From: Chaenocephalus aceratus
Lineage: Eukaryota; Chordata; Actinopteri; Perciformes; Channichthyidae
NCBI GenBank assembly: GCA_023974075.1
Contig: JAMFTG010000554.1
Location: forward strand, 1-64,000
Reading direction: 5' to 3'
DNA: 64,000 nt
The notes under the pieces are model-generated. The model searched no databases and was not told the origin of the DNA. It saw only the letters and a list, made by a program, of their open reading frames with translations. Positions 34,835-64,000 of this stretch are shown piece after piece. Made by a program: the position numbers and the translations under genes. The number at the start of each line of letters is the position of its first letter. Positions within the stretch are counted from its first letter, which is position 1.

Positions 34835-35090
34835 CTGCCTGTCAGCCTTCCATCGGGGCACAAACTGATCTCGTGCCCTCATTGGTCATGTGCGCATTCG
34901 TGGGTGTTGGAGGAGGGGCTCTGTGAGGAAGTGGCAGATTGTTTCCGGCTGTGTATTTTCAAACTCGAGCTCACTCGAGCTGGTTCTTCTCCAAAATTAC
35001 CTCCCCCACCTTTAACTTGTCAGTAATTTTAAAATATTTAATATTTAGCGATCCATGTAGTTTACAAACAGGCGGATATCTGAGCCTTAA

Positions 35091-35554
35091 AGGGGACCTA
35101 TCATGCAATATGCACTTTTGTACGTCTTTGATACATGAATATGTGTCCCCGGCGTTCCAGGGAACTCAAGTGTCAGAAAACACAACCCTCTCTATTTTCC
35201 TCCAAACCCAAATCTCTTAAAAAGGGGCTGCAACGGATCTGATCCAGATTTGAACACTTCTCTGACGTCACAGAAGTGGTGCTACGGCTATTGGGCCAAC
35301 TCCACCGATCAGGAGGAGACAGCCACGGACATTGCCGTTCGAAAGCGCTGGAGACGCTGTAGTACATATGCCAGGCCTGTAGGTGGTGCTGTTCTCACAG
35401 AATCAGCACGTGCAAAGACAGTGTTAAATTGAGCAAAATGAGGAATGGCTAAAAGGCATGATCTGTTTGGTATTTTGAAAAATAAAAAGTGTAAATATGC
35501 GTTATAGGTATGGTCCTACACTATATTATTCAAATAAAGCACGATAGGTCCACT
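35091..35554. mobile_element. TTAA-flanked MITE
   Basis: TTAA at 35087-35090 and 35555-35558. The ends are AGGGGACCTATCATGC and, inverted, AGTGGACCTATCGTGC. A segment at about 35338-35395 (GAAAGCGCTGGAGACGCTGT) is shared with the otherwise different MITE at 50208-50999. Confidence 0.8.
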
Positions 35555-35558
35555 TTAA

Positions 35559-36397
35559 AATCTATAGGTTTAATGACAGAAATACAATCATCTGGACAGA
35601 GTTTAAATCAATACACCCTTCTTCTTTTGGGGCAAAACTATCTCAAGCGTCCTTATAAGAGCTGAACAAGTGAGACGATATTAATCACTGAGACACAGAG
35701 AGGAGGTTGATAAGTAACGTTTATTGCCGTTTCAAAGCTTTGGGCACACACAGGGCAGGAAGACGTGCATATTCACTCACAGGATCCTCGTCAGCTGGTG
35801 AAGCTACCTGGGCTAAAGGAGGAACACTTGAAACACCCCAGAGAGAAAACAAAAAACGATCTGGAATCTTCATTTCCAGCCCCGCTCGGTGCCTGAAGGC
35901 TCCCAGGTTATTTCGTTTAAAGGTGATTTCCGTTTATAACAATTATGGTCTTATTTTGTTAGTTTTGGTCACCTTTTTGTGGTTATCATACCTTTGTACT
36001 CACCAGGTAAACTGACAACACCTGGAAATACATCGCGAGAGACAAGGGAGGAAACATGATTAAAAAACCCTGTATTTGGAGTAAAGAGTCTTATTTTATC
36101 ACACTTTGACTTTTATCCATCAAAGTGTGTGTACCCTGGATACTTGTGTCCAGCCTGTGTTTCCTGACCGCTTTAAAGTGACTTAATAATGACCAGTTGT
36201 AATAAACTGGAATTATCCTTTAACATCCATAACGTATAAAGGCGTTCCACTATCGTTGCATAGTGGAAGGTGCAGCTTTGAAAAATCTACCGTGGTTTTA
36301 CTTTTCTTTCTACGTTTTTTGCCTCTTTTATCCCACTCAAAGCAGTTGAATGATATGAACATGAAAAGGGAATCTACTGTATGCTAGTATCTCTTGT
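35559..36397. other. Intergenic, 3' of myom3, no gene seen
   Basis: About 840 bases without a recognised gene or element. Confidence 0.5.
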
Positions 36398-36403
36398 TTT
36401 ATT
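36398..36403 (-). terminator. myom3: Candidate myom3 polyadenylation signal
   Basis: AATAAA on the minus strand about 210 bases after the predicted stop, directly followed upstream by a TA microsatellite (36403-36429). Confidence 0.45.
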
Positions 36404-36429
36404 ATATATATATATATATATATATATAT
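36403..36429. repeat. TA microsatellite
   Basis: About 13 TA units in the presumed myom3 3' UTR. Confidence 0.9.
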
Positions 36430-36614
36430 CGTGCTCTCAGAAATGATAGAGCACTTATAGAAACAAGACTGTTAGAAGCTCGTCTTTTGGAAGTGATTAT
36501 CCAGGCTTTTTACCAGCGACTACATCAACTTTAAAACCTCGTGGTTTCACACTCATGCTACGAATCCGCGATGCTAACAGCAATCATTTCCCCCGCAGAC
36601 TTCCCCACTTCCCT

Positions 36615-61594
<24,980 letters not shown>

Positions 61595-61930
61595 CTGCAG
61601 GGCCAGAGAGACGAGATGCAAAGGGTTTAATGTCATATGCACATAAGACATTATGAAACATGAAGATGATGGCTGCCGTGTCTTTTGCTCCTCTCCGACT
61701 CTGCCTTTTTTCCGCTTTATTTCAGTGTTTGTTTACTTCTCGTTGTGTGCTTTTAACTTTGTCCGCAACATGGACTACCTATGTTGCAAATGTATTATCT
61801 TTTCAATTTACACACGGCATCTATTGCACGTCTGTCCGTCCTGGGAGAGGGATCCCTCCTCTGTTGCTCTCCCTGAGCTTTTCCCTTTAAACTGTGGGTT
61901 TTCTCCGGAAGTTTTTCCTTGTACGATGTG

Positions 61931-62145
61931 AGGGTCTAAGGACAGAGGGTCTAAGGACAGAGGGTCTAAAGACAGAGGGACTAAAGACAGAGGGACTAAA
62001 GACAGAGGGACTAAAGACAGAGGGACTAAAGACAGATGGTCTAAGGACAGAGGGTCTAAGGACAGATGGTCTAAGGACAGAGGGTCTAAGAACAGATGGT
62101 CTAAGGACAGAGGGTCTAAGGACAGAGGGTCTAAGGACAGAGGGT
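61931..62145. repeat. 15-bp tandem array in the LINE tail
   Basis: About 14 copies of AGGGTCTAAGGACAG with GG/AA and TC/AC variants. Open frames run through it on both strands because the unit is a multiple of three. Confidence 0.95.
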
Positions 62146-62228
62146 GTCGTATTGTCATACTGATATTCTGTACACACTGTGAAGTCCACTGAGACAAATG
62201 TAACATTTGTGATATTGGGCTATATAAA

Positions 62229-62229
<1 letters not shown>

Positions 62230-62295
<66 letters not shown>

Positions 62296-62296
62296 C
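62230..62296. repeat. GATT tetranucleotide tail
   Basis: About 16 GATT units ending the LINE/SINE tail. Confidence 0.95.
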
Positions 62297-62299
62297 ATG

Positions 62300-64000
62300 A
62301 GCACTACTTTTTATGTTTGTATTTTATTCTATCCTGTTAAGCCCGAGAGACCCCGGTACCGTGGCACTCCCGCAACATCTTGCAGGAAACAGTGTCTGAG
62401 GGCATGTTCATTTAATAAACTATGAATGTTTTATATCCATGTAACGGGAAGAAACTCACCTAACTGATCATTTCAATTTAATTTTTTTTAAAAACCCCAC
62501 AATGCTAACAATGAGCCTCTGAATTAGCAACGAGCGAAAAATGCTAACAGATTACTGCACCGAAATTCACTCACAAAACCTTATTATTTATCTTTTCTGC
62601 ACATCCAACACATCGTTTCACATCGTGAGGGGACACAGAATCGATGGGTACCCTCATTATCTCTCAATTATACGAACTTGCGACTTTATAAACAAAAACA
62701 GACATCAAAACATGTGGCGCTAGGTAGCTAAAAACGCTAACATGGTTTACCTGTGTCTGGTCAAAAGTGGTCTTCAATGGCATTAAATCGATAAAAACGC
62801 TGCTGAAGTTAATCCATCGGTTAATCCAATGTGTCTGTGTCCCTTTGAATGATTTCTGATAATCCATAAGCAATAAACCTGCTTTTCCGTTTCCAGATGT
62901 CAGAGCTAGAGTATAGGTTCGCTTTGATGCAAAACTGCGAAGCCCCCACCTTTTTTTTGTACCATGTGTGTGAGTGGGGAAATCCCCCTTCGATTCTATT
63001 GGCTCTAGGTCAGAAAGAGATGTCAATCACCAAAATCGACCAATGGGTTCCAGAGAAACGGTAAAAAACGCCCATTTCCACCCAAATCACCTCAGAGGTG
63101 GAGTTTTTTTTGCTAAATCTCTCTAAAAAGATCAAATGTCACTTGTTTTGCATCAATCTTGATACAGGGTACTTATTATATGTTGTACTTTGGATTCCTA
63201 AAGCTTTTAGTCTACTAACCCATCATCCAAGGGTAGTTTTCACTATAAGTAAAAAATTATTTTTGGACGGACACTATAATTTACAGTTTTTTACCATGTT
63301 CAATATGAATTTTCTTTAAAATAAAAAACATCTATATTGATTCTGACTTTTCTACATCCAACTCACAGGTTTATCATTACTTTGAGAAACAAAATTATTA
63401 ATTTAACCCTTTTAGAAGATATGGTCATTTGTTCTGGGAATGTCATTTTCGAGCCTGAGACCTGAAAAACAGGCTATGTTGCATTGTTGGAGGAGCTCAG
63501 GTCATAACATTTCTACACTCTAGCTTATGTGCATACAATGAAACCTTTGAATCTTGAATCATGAAGCTACACTGTATACATGGCAATGAAATGATTCTGT
63601 ACCGAGCTCCTCCAAGGATGCAACATAGTTATATAATAAAGCAGGACATTTTTTTTATTGTGCAAGAAGTCTCACGTAAATAGAATATAAACACCAACAC
63701 CAAAACCCCAACTGAAATACTCTGTATGGTTAACTATATGTTTATACTATTTTGTATTACATTTTTTAATTGTATTTAATGGTACCTTTTTCTTAAAATT
63801 ATTATTACATTTTATTTATTTATTATTTAAATTTGAGTTTTTTTGTATTATTGCTTTTTTTTAATAAATAGATTTTTTTGTTCTTTTTCTTTTAAATAGA
63901 GCTATTTCCTGCACATTATAGAACCCAAATCCCCCGGATAAAAACTAGTATTCAGATTATGATAACACTAATGTATTAATTCAGGGTTTCCATTAACTGC
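62300..64000. other. myom3 intron or upstream, no gene seen
   Basis: AT-rich. A minus-strand frame at 63026-62664 (120 codons) has no recognisable domain. A 25-bp inverted pair is at 63474-63498 and 63604-63628. No further myom3 exon was recognised. Confidence 0.5.

Larger units (their letters stand above)
26894..35011 (-). mobile_element. TTAA-flanked MITE (copy A) split by an LTR element
   Basis: The left piece (26894-27090) and right piece (34839-35011) together form one copy of the element also present at 38652-39035 and 60346-60700, in opposite orientation. The joined left edge CTGGATGGCCTACCTGC and right edge CTGCCTGTCAGCC match the uninterrupted copies. The right end reads ACCTCCCCCACCT then a T and TTAAC. 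Confidence 0.85.
61640..62296 (+). mobile_element. LINE/SINE 3' tail with internal satellite and GATT tail
   Basis: Contains CTGGGAGAGGGATCCCTCC, GAAGTTTTTCCTTGTACGAT, then the 15-bp array, then GTGATATTGGGCTATATAAA and a GATT tail. This is the common 3' end of fish L2-like LINEs and derived SINEs. Confidence 0.75.

Noticed and set aside
35700..36015. 102-codon plus-strand frame as a gene
   Set aside because: No recognisable domain, no conserved start or splice context; treated as chance.
62664..63026. 120-codon minus-strand frame as a myom3 exon
   Set aside because: No Ig or Fn3 motif, and no matching splice phase to the exon at 61480-61594.

Overview
The window is nuclear DNA of a ray-finned fish, probably a percomorph teleost. 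It has vertebrate intron-exon genes, fish-type hAT and TTAA-flanked MITEs, LINE fragments and very many micro- and minisatellites. No bacterial, viral-genome or organellar layout is present.

Three vertebrate genes are recognised. (1) lgsn (lengsin, a glutamine-synthetase-like lens protein), plus strand, about 651-5377. Its residues are well conserved but the reading frame is interrupted at about ten places. (2) fam83b, minus strand, 22483-11135, four coding exons. It has an eight-copy 57-bp repeat in its last exon and a one-base homopolymer frame break. (3) The 3' part of myom3 (myomesin-3), minus strand, 61594-36615, 17 coding exons. They cover the end of a fibronectin-III domain, five immunoglobulin domains and a KSPTP-rich tail. 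The 5' part of myom3 lies beyond the right edge. Apart from the tail, all 17 myom3 exons join in phase.

Layout: 1-225 decayed minisatellite and MITE end; 226-5418 lgsn; 5419-11134 intergenic with two hAT elements and a 5'-truncated LINE, all three with visible target-site duplications; 11135-22483 fam83b, its introns holding interstitial telomeric repeats, CA/CAGA arrays and a hAT MITE; 22543-23086 ACCG/ACCA tetranucleotide block just upstream of the fam83b start exon; 24640-26240 a MITE with a 57-bp satellite; 26894-35011 a MITE split by a 7.7-kb LTR retroelement (minus strand, tRNA-Lys-type primer site, CTGC duplication); 35091-35554 another MITE; 36615-61594 myom3; 61640-62296 a LINE/SINE tail with a 15-bp satellite; 62300-64000 no recognised gene.

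The most unusual theme is satellite birth. Several kilobase-scale arrays sit inside or grow out of transposon ends: 37 bp at 53.7-55.6 kb, 36 bp at 56.3-59.4 kb, 57 bp at 25-26.2 kb and 15 bp at 61.9-62.1 kb. A 5.4-kb array at 44.1-49.6 kb appears to have grown from a myom3 exon/splice-donor junction, with most units carrying a copy of the last bases of the exon. I see no convincing new multi-gene system. The three genes have no evident joint pathway; lengsin is a lens protein, FAM83B a signalling scaffold and myomesin-3 a sarcomeric M-band protein.
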